Positions 18,793 to 26,767 of a DNA stretch of 64,000 bases are shown here, piece after piece. The stretch comes from JANQOH01 sp965214495 (GTDB lineage Bacteria; Pseudomonadota; Alphaproteobacteria; UBA7887). The stretch is from NCBI GenBank assembly GCA_965214495.1, contig OZ243958.1, positions 2,604,001 to 2,668,000 on the forward strand, written 5' to 3'. Each line of letters starts with the position of its first letter. Position 1 is the first letter of the stretch. The position numbers were made by a program, and so were the translations under genes. The notes beneath the pieces are model-generated. The model did no database searches, was not told the DNA's origin, and was given only the letters and a program-made list of their open reading frames with translations.

Positions 18793-19998
18793 ATGGACTT
18801 CGAGTATTCGGAGAAGGTCAAGGGCTTGCAGGAGCGCGTCTCCGCCTTCATGGACGCGCACATCTACCCCAACGAGGACAGGTTCGCCGAACAGATCGAG
18901 GCCGGCGGGCGGTGGACTCCGCCGCCGATCCTCGACGAGCTCAAGACGAAGGCGCGCGCGGAGGGGTTGTGGAACCTGTTTTTGCCCGAGTCCGGCCGAG
19001 GCGGCGGACTGACCAACCTCGAATACGCACCCCTGTGCGAGATCATGGGCCGGTCGACCTATGCCCCGGAAGTGTTCAACTGTTCCGCACCCGATACCGG
19101 CAACATGGAAGTGCTGGAGCGCTACGGCACACCGGAACAGAAGAAACGGTGGCTGGAGCCCTTGCTCGCCGGCGAGATCCGTTCCGCCTTCGCCATGACC
19201 GAGCCGGACGTGGCCTCGTCGGACGCGACGAACATCGAATCGCGCATCCAGCGCGACGGCGACACATACGTCGTCAACGGCCGCAAATGGTGGACCTCGG
19301 GCGCTCCGGACCCGCGTTGCAAGATCCTGATCTTCATGGGCAAGTCCGATCCCGGCAATCCGGACCGCCACAAGCAGCAATCGATGATCCTGGTGCCGAT
19401 CGACGCCCCCGGGGTCGAGATCGTGCGTTGGCTGCCCGTGTTCGGCTATGACGATGCGCCGCACGGCCACGCCGAGATGCAGTTCACCGACGTCCGGGTG
19501 CCGGCGTCGAACATGCTGCTCGGCGAGGGCCGCGGGTTCGAGATCGCGCAGGGCCGCCTCGGGCCGGGCCGCATCCATCACTGCATGAGGCTGATCGGCC
19601 AGGCCGAGCGCGCGCTGGAGAAAATGTGCAAGCGCGCCAAGTCGCGCATCGCCTTCGGGCGGCCGGTTTCCGAACAGACGGTGACACAGGAGCGCATCGC
19701 CGAAGCCCGGATCATGATCGACCAGGCGCGGCTTCTGGTGCTCAAAGCCGCCTACATGATGGATACGGTGGGCAACAAGGAAGCGCGCAAGGAGATCGCG
19801 ATGATCAAGGTGGCGGCGCCCAACATGGCCTGCCAGGTGATCGACTGGGCGCTTCAGGTGCATGGCGGCGGCGGCGTGACCAGCGACTTCGGCCTCGCCT
19901 CCGCCTATGCCCATGCGCGTGTGTTGCGCCTCGCCGACGGTCCCGACGAGGTTCACCGCAACCAGGTCGCGCGACTGGAGCTCCGCCGACACAATTAG
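18793..19998 (+). CDS. Acyl-CoA dehydrogenase
   Basis: FAD-dependent dehydrogenase of acyl-CoA thioesters, 401 aa, normal family length. Visible blocks: the helical N-terminal domain; FAMTEPDVASSDATNIESRI (first ACAD signature, FAD and substrate contact); DGDTYVVNGRKWWTSGA; and the C-terminal HGGGGVTSDFGLASAYAHAR. The pattern resembles the ACAD10/11-like branch with its long N-terminal domain. ATG at 18793 lies a few bases after GGGGGAACG. A 273-base gap without recognisable features separates it from the gene before. Chain-length preference cannot be told from the sequence. Confidence 0.92.
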   Translation: MDFEYSEKVKGLQERVSAFMDAHIYPNEDRFAEQIEAGGRWTPPPILDELKTKARAEGLWNLFLPESGRGGGLTNLEYAPLCEIMGRSTYAPEVFNCSAPDTGNMEVLERYGTPEQKKRWLEPLLAGEIRSAFAMTEPDVASSDATNIESRIQRDGDTYVVNGRKWWTSGAPDPRCKILIFMGKSDPGNPDRHKQQSMILVPIDAPGVEIVRWLPVFGYDDAPHGHAEMQFTDVRVPASNMLLGEGRGFEIAQGRLGPGRIHHCMRLIGQAERALEKMCKRAKSRIAFGRPVSEQTVTQERIAEARIMIDQARLLVLKAAYMMDTVGNKEARKEIAMIKVAAPNMACQVIDWALQVHGGGGVTSDFGLASAYAHARVLRLADGPDEVHRNQVARLELRRHN

Positions 19999-20020
19999 AG
20001 AGGCCGCCGGGCAGCGAGGG

Positions 20021-20839
20021 ATGCCGCCGAACGCAAACCGCCCCACCGTGGAAATGACCCGGCGCGAATTGGTCTGCGGCCTCGCGTCCGGGAGCGTCGT
20101 CGCGATGACCGGTGCGGGCCTCGGCGGGTGCCAGCAGAACGAGGCGCTCGGTCGCCAGCAACTGATGCTGGTCTCCGACGGTGCTCTGGCGAATCTTGCG
20201 GCCGGCACATGGCGCACCGTGCTCGCGGATACGCCGCGGAGCGGCGACCCCCGCGTGGGCCGCGTCGGCTCACGCATCGTCGATGCCGCGCACGGCGTGT
20301 TCCCCGATCACGGTCTGACCGAATATGACTGGGAGTTCGTCGCCTTCGAAGACGATCAGATCAATGCGTGGGTGCTGCCCGGCGGCAAGGTCGGTTTCTA
20401 TACCGGCATTCTCGACATCATGGATAACGACGATCAGGTCGCAACCGTGATGGGGCACGAAGTCGGCCACGTGGTCGGGCGCCACGCTGCCGAGCGTTTC
20501 AGCCAGAACCTCCTCGCCCAGAGTGCGCTGGCGGTCGCCAACGTGGCGCTCGCGCAATCAGACACCCCCCACGCAAACGAGATCGCGGCCGTGCTCGGCG
20601 CCGGCGTCACGTTCGGCGTCATCCTGCCCTACTCGCGCCAGCATGAATACGAGGCCGACGAGCTCGGCGTCGATTTCATGATCGGCGGCAATTACGCTCC
20701 GAACGAGGCGATCCGGTTCTGGGAGGGCATGTCGGAACGGTCGCGCATCCGGCCGCTGGAGTTCATGAGCACCCATCCCTCGGACGCGAACCGTATCGCG
20801 AAGATGCGCGACCACATCGGGGTCCGTGACGCCGCCTGA
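20021..20839 (+). CDS. M48-family zinc metalloprotease, lipoprotein with twin-arginine-like signal
   Basis: Predicted exported zinc protease of 272 aa. The signal region has an Arg-Arg pair (MTRRELVCGLASGS) and a lipobox LGGC ending at Cys37, so a Tat-exported lipoprotein is plausible. The catalytic motif is HEVGH at His146-His150, and the third ligand is Glu211 in YEADELG. M48 proteins of this kind (BepA/LoiP type) act in envelope protein quality control. ATG at 20021 is the first reasonable start; the ATG at 20054 would give the same signal peptide. The next gene begins just downstream and may overlap. Confidence 0.88.
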   Translation: MPPNANRPTVEMTRRELVCGLASGSVVAMTGAGLGGCQQNEALGRQQLMLVSDGALANLAAGTWRTVLADTPRSGDPRVGRVGSRIVDAAHGVFPDHGLTEYDWEFVAFEDDQINAWVLPGGKVGFYTGILDIMDNDDQVATVMGHEVGHVVGRHAAERFSQNLLAQSALAVANVALAQSDTPHANEIAAVLGAGVTFGVILPYSRQHEYEADELGVDFMIGGNYAPNEAIRFWEGMSERSRIRPLEFMSTHPSDANRIAKMRDHIGVRDAA

Positions 20840-20855
20840 CGGCGCGGCGCGTGCG

Positions 20856-22001
20856 ATGTGGAATCTCGACCGCATCCCGACCACCCATACCGGCAGCCTG
20901 CCCCGCTCGGCCGATCTGCTCGCCCTGCTCGAAGCCGCACGCACCGGCGGAGACGGCGCGCGCGTCGCATTCGGGGCGCGGCTGCGCGAAGAAGTCGTGG
21001 GAATCGTTCAGCGCCAGGTCGATACGGGACTCGACATGGTCAGCGACGGCGAGCTGAGCAAGGCCAGCTATTCCGCCTATGTGACCGAGCGCCTGAGCGG
21101 CTTCGGCGGCACGGCGCGAAAACGCCGTTCCGCGCGCGACTTGCAGGACTATCCGCGTTACGGCCGGCGGCTCGTCGAGATCGGCGGCACCGTGCCGGCG
21201 GTAGCGAACCAGGCCTGCGTCGGGCCGATCGCACCTGCCGACCGCGCGCCGCTCAAGGCCGACCTCGAGAACTTCGCTCACGCGGTTGCGGCAGCGAAAC
21301 CGAACGCGGCGTTTCTTACCGCAGCGTCGCCCGGCGTGGTCGCGATCTTTCTGGAGAACCAGTATTACCCCAGTCACGACGCCTATGTCGCGGCGGTCGC
21401 CAAAGCGATGCGCGCCGAATACGAAGCCATCGCCGCCGCCGGCTTCGTGCTGCAAATCGACGCCCCCGACCTCGCGATGGGGCGCCATCTCCTGTTCAAG
21501 GACAGCGACGAGGCGACGTTTCTCGAAGCGGCGGCGATGCAGGTGGAGGCGATCAACCACGCCACCGCGAACATCGCGCCGGAGCGTATGCGGCTGCATC
21601 TGTGCTGGGGCAATTATCAGGGCCCGCACCATCACGACATCCCGCTCGAGCGCATCATCGACGTCGTGCTCAAGGCGCGCCCGGCGATGATCTCGCTCGA
21701 GGGCGCCAATCCGCGGCACGAATTCGAATGGGAAGCGTTCCGCGACTCGCCGCTGCCGGACGAAAAGGTGCTGATCCCCGGCGTGATCGACTCGACGTCC
21801 AGTTTCATCGAACACCCGGAAACCGTGGCCCAGCGCATCTGTCGCTATGCCGATGCGGTCGGCCGGGAGCGTGTGATGGCCGGCTCCGACTGCGGGTTCG
21901 CCACGTTCGCGACGCTTCCGAACGTCGATCCGGACATCGCGTGGGCCAAGCTCGGCGCCCTCGTCGAGGGGGCCGCCCGCGCCAGCGACCGGTTGTGGTG
22001 A
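20856..22001 (+). CDS. Cobalamin-independent methionine synthase-like (MetE C-terminal-like) protein
   Basis: TIM-barrel protein of 381 aa resembling the catalytic half of MetE and related single-domain methyltransferases. It starts with IPTTHTGSLPRSADLLALLE and has the family segments VSDGELSKASY, LQIDAPDLAMGRH and HLCWGNYQGPHHHDIPLERI. GSDCGFATFATLPNVD near the C-terminus supplies the expected zinc-ligand cysteine. It is far shorter than true MetE, so it may act on other methyl donors or thiols. GTG at 20826 could extend it by 10 residues and overlap the upstream stop. The last 229 bases are duplicated at 22738-22966. Confidence 0.85.
   Translation: MWNLDRIPTTHTGSLPRSADLLALLEAARTGGDGARVAFGARLREEVVGIVQRQVDTGLDMVSDGELSKASYSAYVTERLSGFGGTARKRRSARDLQDYPRYGRRLVEIGGTVPAVANQACVGPIAPADRAPLKADLENFAHAVAAAKPNAAFLTAASPGVVAIFLENQYYPSHDAYVAAVAKAMRAEYEAIAAAGFVLQIDAPDLAMGRHLLFKDSDEATFLEAAAMQVEAINHATANIAPERMRLHLCWGNYQGPHHHDIPLERIIDVVLKARPAMISLEGANPRHEFEWEAFRDSPLPDEKVLIPGVIDSTSSFIEHPETVAQRICRYADAVGRERVMAGSDCGFATFATLPNVDPDIAWAKLGALVEGAARASDRLW
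21773..22001 (+). repeat. 229-base direct repeat, copy 1 (3' end of the MetE-like gene)
   Basis: This segment recurs at 22738-22966 in the same orientation, without gaps. I count eight mismatches, six of them in the first 70 bases. Weaker similarity continues past the stop codon on both sides: the downstream frames read GASFLTPDK here and GAAFLTADE in the second copy. The repeat brackets the toxin-antitoxin module. Confidence 0.92.
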
Positions 22002-22053
22002 CCGTGTCGCGTGGCCGCGGGCGCGTCGTTCCTGACGCCGGACAAGGCATCGC

Positions 22054-22082
22054 TTGACGTATCTCAATTGAGATGCGAATTG
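22054..22082 (+). promoter_or_regulatory. Promoter/operator of the toxin-antitoxin operon
   Basis: TTGACG at 22054-22059 is a good -35 match. It is followed at once by a perfect 14-base palindrome, ATCTCAATTGAGAT (22061-22074), lying where the -10 spacer should be; a weak -10 (GAATTG) starts at 22077. RelB-type antitoxins repress their own operon by binding such palindromes, so this is the likely autoregulatory operator. Confidence 0.68.
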
Positions 22083-22103
22083 TCGGTGAAGGGAGGAATT
22101 CGG

Positions 22104-22403
22104 ATGCCCGTTCGGACGTCGATGCTTCATGTTCGCGTGGACGATCGACTCAAAACCAAAGCCGCCGACACGCTGGCCGCCGTCGGCCTGACACTCTCGG
22201 ATGCCGTGCGCATTCTCCTGACCCGCGTCGCCGCGGAGGGCGGATTGCCGGCCGGCCTGACCGCCGACCCCGAAGCGCATGACGCATGGTTCCGCGCCAA
22301 GGTGCGGGAAGCCTTGGATGATCCTCACCCCGCCGCCTCGCACGAACGAGTCATGAGCGACTCGCAAGTGCTGATCGACGGGAAGCGTCGTGCGCGACCT
22401 TGA
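22104..22403 (+). CDS. RelB/DinJ-family antitoxin
   Basis: Antitoxin of a type II toxin-antitoxin system, 99 aa. The N-terminal ribbon-helix-helix DNA-binding part reads SMLHVRVDDRLKTKAADTLA followed by VGLTLSDAVRILLTRVAAEG, the usual RelB/DinJ pattern; the C-terminal half is the flexible toxin-binding tail. ATG at 22104 follows GGGAGGAA at 22091-22098, an excellent ribosome site. It overlaps the toxin gene by 14 bases. The module lies between the two copies of the MetE-like 3' end, so it was acquired by, or drove, a local duplication. Confidence 0.9.
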   Translation: MPVRTSMLHVRVDDRLKTKAADTLAAVGLTLSDAVRILLTRVAAEGGLPAGLTADPEAHDAWFRAKVREALDDPHPAASHERVMSDSQVLIDGKRRARP

Positions 22404-22671
22404 ATGGACGACCTTGGCGGCCGCCGATTTGATGGCGATCGTCGATTACATTTCGGACGACAATCCCGAGGCTGCCCAAGCCTTGAAAGAAGATATAGAG
22501 ACCAAGGTATCGCATTTGCGCGAGAACCCGCGACTTTATAAAGTCGGTCGCGTCGATGGTACCCGCGAAATGGTCGTGCGTTCGAACTATGTCGTCGTTT
22601 ACGCCGAGGCTTCTCGCACCATCAGGATACTTCGGGTGTTGCACGCGGCCCGGCGGTGGCCCGAAACATGA
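22390..22671 (+). CDS. RelE/ParE-family toxin
   Basis: Toxin of the type II module, 93 aa. It has the family features: an N-terminal helix (AADLMAIVDYISDDNPEAAQ), the mid-chain HLRENPRLYKVGRVDGTREM, and the strand region VRSNYVVVYAEASRTIRILR with the terminal VLHAARRWP. The pattern of REMVV and NYVVVY is closer to ParE-like toxins (gyrase poisons) than to ribosome-dependent RelE, but sequence alone does not decide. GTG at 22390 overlaps the antitoxin 3' end, the usual coupling. All expected blocks are present, so it is probably functional. Confidence 0.88.
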   Translation: MRDLEWTTLAAADLMAIVDYISDDNPEAAQALKEDIETKVSHLRENPRLYKVGRVDGTREMVVRSNYVVVYAEASRTIRILRVLHAARRWPET

Positions 22672-22737
22672 AGGCTGTCCGTTGCCCTTCTCGACGGGCA
22701 AACCGCCGATGCCCGGCGTGGGGAAAGGCAAAATGCC

Positions 22738-22966
22738 GATCCTCGGCGTGATCGACTCGACGTCGCGTTTCATCGAACACCCGGAAATCGTCGCCCGGCG
22801 CATCTGTCGCTATGCCGATGCGGTCGGCCGGGAGCGTGTGATGGCCGGCTCCGACTGCGGGTTCGCCACTTTCGCGACACTTCCGAACGTCGATCCGGAC
22901 ATCGCGTGGGCCAAGCTCGGCGCCCTCGTCGAGGGGGCCGCCCGCGCCAGCGACCGGTTGTGGTGA
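22738..22966 (+). pseudogene. Duplicated 3' fragment of the MetE-like gene
   Basis: Gapless second copy of 21773-22001 that encodes only the last 75 or so residues of the MetE-like protein (from GVIDSTSRFIEHPE to the stop). It lacks the barrel and cannot be functional. Its TGA overlaps a GTG that starts the membrane-protein gene at 22963, the arrangement the intact gene presumably had before the toxin-antitoxin module and its flanking duplication arose. Confidence 0.9.
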
Positions 22967-24144
22967 CCGCGCGGCACGGCGCCGCTTTCCTGACCGCCGA
23001 CGAACGGAAGGCGTTCACGGCCGCGGTCCACGCAGGCGACTCCGGCGAGCCGGACACGCGGCGGGCGAACGCGCTTCTTCTGCTCGATCGCGGCGAGCCG
23101 GTTAGGTTCGTCGCCGATGTCCTGTTTCTTGACCCCGACACGGTGGCGGAATGGCGCCGGGCGTTCCGGGGCGTGGCACACGCGGATGACGAAACGCGGG
23201 CGCGTATCGAAACCGAGGAGTCCGAAGACGAGACGGCCGTTCTCGAACGGGCGCGCGCGGCGGCGTCCGACTCGCGGTCGCTTTTCATGTTCGTCATATC
23301 GGTCGCTCATCTGTTCATGCTGAGCCTCATGCTCCCCCATCCGGGATTCGCCATCGACGCCGGCGACGCCGTCCTTGGCGTTCCCGGTTTCGTGGAATGT
23401 TTCTGCACCGTATGGGCGATCGTAATACTGGATGCTCTTCTGTCCCTGCGCAAAGCGTCGGGGCGTCTTCGGCAAATCGTTCCGCGCATTCTTCTGGTCT
23501 GCGCACTACCGCCGTGCCGCGCGACGATCTGCCCCTCAGCGCCCGGCGCAGCAATCTGGCTGCCGCGCGGGGGGTGGCGGCTGACCGGCGAGGCGTTGTC
23601 GCGAACGTTGGAGCGGCGCGCCGCGGTCCCCATGCTGACGGTGACACTGCTGGTCCTCCCGGTGGTGCTGGTGGAGTTTTTCCTGAAAGACCGGATCGCC
23701 GGTATGCCGGCGGTCGGCCCGGCCTTGCACGTCGCCAACGCGGTCATATGGTTTTGTTTCGCACTGGAATTCATGATGATGCTGTCGGTCACGGCGCGCC
23801 GGCGGCAGTATTGCGTCAAAAACTGGATAAGCATCGTCATCATATTGTTCCCCACCTTCGGGTTCTTGCGGAAGATGAAGATTTTTTCGCTTCTGGGCAT
23901 GATGGTTTCCACGCAAATGAGAAAATACCGTTTGCGCGGTCTGGGCGTCCGCCTGACGCGGATCGCGCTGTTTTTGAATCTCGTCGAGCGTTTCCTGCGC
24001 CGCAATCCCGAAAAATTCCTGGAGCGGCTGCACGAAAAAAGACGGGAAAAGCTCGACGAATTGGAGAAACTGGAGGGCGAAATCCGGCGAACCAGGGATA
24101 CGCTTTCGGCGTCCAATCGGGTCGGAGCGCCGCGGCTTTCGTGA
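22963..24144 (+). CDS. Unusual membrane protein: transposase-like N-terminus joined to voltage-sensor-like helices
   Basis: A 393-aa frame in two parts. Residues about 1-65 (FLTADERKAFTAAVHAGDSG, then ANALLLLDRGEPVRFVADVL and PDTVAEWRRAF) look like the helix-turn-helix N-terminus of IS630-type transposases. From residue 105 on it is a membrane protein with about five hydrophobic segments, ending in a charged coiled coil (EKLDELEKLEGEIRRTRDTL). The stretch FALEFMMMLSVTARRRQYCV followed by NWISIVIILFPTFGFLRKMK resembles helices S2-S3 of voltage-sensor ion channels, but I see no pore or selectivity filter. Start at GTG 22963 is provisional: a shorter membrane-only protein from an internal Met is possible. 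Function unknown. Confidence 0.65.
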   Translation: MTARHGAAFLTADERKAFTAAVHAGDSGEPDTRRANALLLLDRGEPVRFVADVLFLDPDTVAEWRRAFRGVAHADDETRARIETEESEDETAVLERARAAASDSRSLFMFVISVAHLFMLSLMLPHPGFAIDAGDAVLGVPGFVECFCTVWAIVILDALLSLRKASGRLRQIVPRILLVCALPPCRATICPSAPGAAIWLPRGGWRLTGEALSRTLERRAAVPMLTVTLLVLPVVLVEFFLKDRIAGMPAVGPALHVANAVIWFCFALEFMMMLSVTARRRQYCVKNWISIVIILFPTFGFLRKMKIFSLLGMMVSTQMRKYRLRGLGVRLTRIALFLNLVERFLRRNPEKFLERLHEKRREKLDELEKLEGEIRRTRDTLSASNRVGAPRLS

Positions 24145-24172
24145 CTTCCGTCGAATGGGGCGGCGCGGGTGC

Positions 24173-24305
24173 GGGCGCCCACAAGGAGCGCCCCTACAGG
24201 CTGAGGAGGCGCCGGAGCGCCGAGGCCACGCCCCCGTGATCGACAGCCGCCACAAGTTGCGCCAATCGCCCCCACAATGTAGGGGCAACCCTTGTGGTTG
24301 CCCTT
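24173..24305. repeat. Dispersed palindromic repeat, copy B with inverted arm order
   Basis: The two arms of the repeat family are present but point outward instead of inward. The left arm is GGGCGCCCACAAGGAGCGCC followed by CCTACAG (to 24199), and the right arm is TGTAGGGGCAACCCTTGTGG followed by TTGCCC (from 24278). In copies A and C the GTAGGGGC ends lie on the outside. About 78 bases of unrelated sequence lie between the arms here. Confidence 0.75.
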
Positions 24306-24340
24306 CGGACGACCCCACCGCACATACAAATCAGGAATTG

Positions 24341-24602
24341 AGCCTTCTGAAAAAACCGAGGTTCTTTTCACTTTCGGGTATGGCGATTATCCACTCAGAT
24401 AACCGGAATCTATCGCTTGCGCGGCTTGGCAACCCGCGTCGTGCGAATTGCGTTGTCCTTGAATCCGATCGAGTTCTTGCTCCGCCGCAAGTCTGAAGAA
24501 TTTCTGAAACGATTGCACGAATAGAAAAAGAATAAATTCGGGGAACTGAAGAAACTGGACGTGGAAATTCGCAAGACCGGAGAGGTTCTGTCCGCACGCG
24601 GC
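24341..24602 (+). pseudogene. Decayed duplicate of the C-terminal third of the upstream membrane protein
   Basis: Conceptual translation gives LLKKPRFFSLSGMA, then after a frameshift YRLRGLATRVVRIALSLNPI and EEFLKRLHE, an in-frame TAG stop, then ELKKLDVEIRKTGEVLSA. Each block aligns with the intact protein (FLRKMKIFSLLGMM; YRLRGLGVRLTRIALFLNLV; EKFLERLHE; ELEKLEGEIRRTRDTLSA). At least one frameshift and one nonsense codon make it a pseudogene. A repeat element sits between it and the intact copy. Confidence 0.85.
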
Positions 24603-24698
24603 GGAGAAGGCGCGCGCCGGTCTCCATGATCCCCGGAAAGCGGCACCGGCGGCGGATTTTCGTTGGTGCGCAACCGACGCGCGCCTATAACCGCCGTT

Positions 24699-25520
24699 AT
24701 GGGACGATCGTTCGTCAAAATGCACGGGCTCGGCAACGATTTCGTGGTGATCGACGCGCGCGCCGCGCCGGTCGCGCTCGCGCCGGCGCAGGTCCGGGCG
24801 ATCGCCGACCGCCATACCGGCATCGGGTGCGATCAGCTCATCGTCCTGGAAGCCGCGCCGGGGGCGGACGCCTTCATGCGCGTCCATAACGCTGACGGCG
24901 GCGAGGTTTCCGCCTGCGGCAACGGCGCGCGCTGCGCCGCCGCTCTGCTGATGGCGGAAAACGGACGCGACCGAGTGATCCTCGATACCGCCGCCGGAAC
25001 ACGCGCCGCTTGCGCCGCCGGCGACGGGATCACCGCCGATATGGGCGCCCCCGGCCTCGAATGGCGCGACATCCCGCTCGCCGAAGAGCGCGACACGCTT
25101 CATGTCGGCCTCGCCGCCGGCGCGCTCGCCGATCCGGTCGCGGTGAACATGGGCAACCCGCACGCGGTGTTTTTCGTTCCCGACGCCGAGGCGGTCGATC
25201 TCGCGACGCTCGGACCGCAGCTCGAAACCGATCCGTTGTTTCCGGAACGGACCAACGTCGAGGCGGCAAGCGTGATCGATGCCGGCCTCCTGCGCATGAG
25301 GGTGTGGGAGCGCGGCGCGGGAATCACGCGCGCCTGCGGCACCGGCGCCTGCGCCGCCCTGGTCGCCGCCCACCGGCGCGGCCTTTGCGGCCGCCGCGCG
25401 ACCGTGCGGCTCGACGGCGGCGACCTGGCCATCGAATGGAGCGCCGACAACCGGGTCCGCATGACCGGCCCGGCGATGGTGAGCTTCCGCGGCGAACTGG
25501 ACGACGCGCTTTCGCCGTGA
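24699..25520 (+). CDS. dapF: Diaminopimelate epimerase
   Basis: Cytoplasmic, cofactor-independent epimerase converting LL- to meso-diaminopimelate for lysine and peptidoglycan. It is 273 aa, normal length, with the pseudo-symmetric two-domain fold. The two catalytic cysteines are Cys73 (VSACGNGARC) and Cys213 (TRACGTGACA). The N-terminal FVKMHGLGNDFVVIDA is the family signature and fixes the ATG at 24699. Its stop overlaps the GTG of mtaB (25517-25520). The order dapF-mtaB-ftsY is common in alphaproteobacteria. Confidence 0.96.
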   Translation: MGRSFVKMHGLGNDFVVIDARAAPVALAPAQVRAIADRHTGIGCDQLIVLEAAPGADAFMRVHNADGGEVSACGNGARCAAALLMAENGRDRVILDTAAGTRAACAAGDGITADMGAPGLEWRDIPLAEERDTLHVGLAAGALADPVAVNMGNPHAVFFVPDAEAVDLATLGPQLETDPLFPERTNVEAASVIDAGLLRMRVWERGAGITRACGTGACAALVAAHRRGLCGRRATVRLDGGDLAIEWSADNRVRMTGPAMVSFRGELDDALSP

Positions 25521-26767
25521 GCCGTGCCGAGATCATCACTTTCGGCTGCCGCGTCAACGCATATGAAGCGGAGGTCATGCGCGCCCATGCCGGCGAGTGT
25601 GACGATCTGGTCGTCGTCAATACCTGCGCCGTTACGGCGGAGGCGGAGCGGCAGGCGCGCCAGGCGATCCGTCGCGCGCGCCGCGATCGCCCCGAGGCGC
25701 GAATCGTCGTCACCGGCTGCGCCGCGCAGATAGATCCGGCCCGCTACGCCGCCATGCCCGAAGTCGATCGCGTGATCGGCAACCGGGAGAAGCTAGCGCC
25801 CGATGCGTTTCGCCGACCGGCGACCGACCGGGTTGCGGTGGGCGACATCATGACGACGCCCGAAACCGCGCCTCTACCGTTCGCTGCACCGGTCTCCGGT
25901 TTCACCAACCGTGCGCGCGCCTTTCTCCAGGCACAGGCCGGTTGCGACCACCGGTGCACCTTCTGCATCATCCCGTTCGGCCGCGGCAACAGCCGCAGTG
26001 TGCCGCTTGGCGATCTGACGGCGCGTGTGCGTGCGCTGGTGGCGCGTGGGTTTCGCGAGGTCGTGCTGACCGGAGTCGATATCGCATCCTGGGGCGCCGA
26101 CCTTCCCGCGCCGGTCGGGCTTGTCTCGATGCTGCGGCGCCTGCTGGCGGCGATTCCGGAGCTCGAACGGCTACGCCTGTCCTCACTCGATCCCGCAGTG
26201 GTCGATGCGCCGCTGATCGCGCTGTTCGCCGCCGAGCCGCGTCTGATGCCGTACCTGCATTTGAGCGTTCAGTCGGGTGCGGACATGGTGCTCAAGCGCA
26301 TGAAGCGCCGCCACCGTCGCGGCGACGTGATCGCGTCGTGCGCGGCTTTGCGCGCAGCGCGCCCGGATACGGTTTTCGGCGCCGATCTCATCGCCGGTTT
26401 CCCCACCGAGACCGCGGCAATGCACGCAGACACATGTGCGCTGATCCGCGAGTGCGAGATCGCGTTCCTGCACGTCTTCCCCTATGCCGAACGGCCCGGG
26501 ACACCGGCGGCGCGGATGCCGCAGGTCGCCAGGGTCGTCCGCAAGACGCGAGCGGCCGAGCTGCGCGCGGTCGGCGCCGTCGTGCGGTCGCGTGTCCTCT
26601 CGCAACGGGTCGGGATCCGCGCCGCTGTGCTGATGGAGAGCGCGACCGAGGGACGCACCGAACATTTCGTGCCTGCGCGCTTGTCTTCACCCCAGGTGCC
26701 GGGCGCCGTGGTTTGGGCGCATCCCACCCGCCACGACGGAGAACGCTTGTATGCGGAGGCGGCATGA
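25517..26767 (+). CDS. mtaB: tRNA t6A37 methylthiotransferase (MtaB type)
   Basis: Radical SAM enzyme that adds a methylthio group to N6-threonylcarbamoyladenosine-37 of ANN-decoding tRNAs. It is 416 aa. The N-terminal UPF0004 domain has its three cluster cysteines at Cys11, Cys37 and Cys68. The radical SAM motif CDHRCTFC is at residues 143-150, and LHLSVQSGADMVLKRMKRRH is the family block. The C-terminal TRAM-like part is short and weakly conserved. The GTG start overlaps dapF and the stop overlaps ftsY, so all three are coupled. MtaB rather than MiaB is inferred from the short N-terminal linker and locus. Confidence 0.93.
   Translation: MSRAEIITFGCRVNAYEAEVMRAHAGECDDLVVVNTCAVTAEAERQARQAIRRARRDRPEARIVVTGCAAQIDPARYAAMPEVDRVIGNREKLAPDAFRRPATDRVAVGDIMTTPETAPLPFAAPVSGFTNRARAFLQAQAGCDHRCTFCIIPFGRGNSRSVPLGDLTARVRALVARGFREVVLTGVDIASWGADLPAPVGLVSMLRRLLAAIPELERLRLSSLDPAVVDAPLIALFAAEPRLMPYLHLSVQSGADMVLKRMKRRHRRGDVIASCAALRAARPDTVFGADLIAGFPTETAAMHADTCALIRECEIAFLHVFPYAERPGTPAARMPQVARVVRKTRAAELRAVGAVVRSRVLSQRVGIRAAVLMESATEGRTEHFVPARLSSPQVPGAVVWAHPTRHDGERLYAEAA

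Larger units (their letters stand above)
24145..24698. other. Spacer between the membrane protein and dapF
   Basis: About 550 bases that contain repeat copy B (24173-24305) and a decayed copy of the upstream gene's tail (24341-24602). It is locally more AT-rich than the surroundings. No intact gene is visible. The promoter of dapF probably lies in its last 100 bases, but no clear consensus is seen. Confidence 0.7.

Noticed and set aside
22672..22737. Intrinsic terminator after the toxin gene
   Set aside because: TTGCCC and GGGCAA form a 6-base stem, but there is no T-run and the stem is short.
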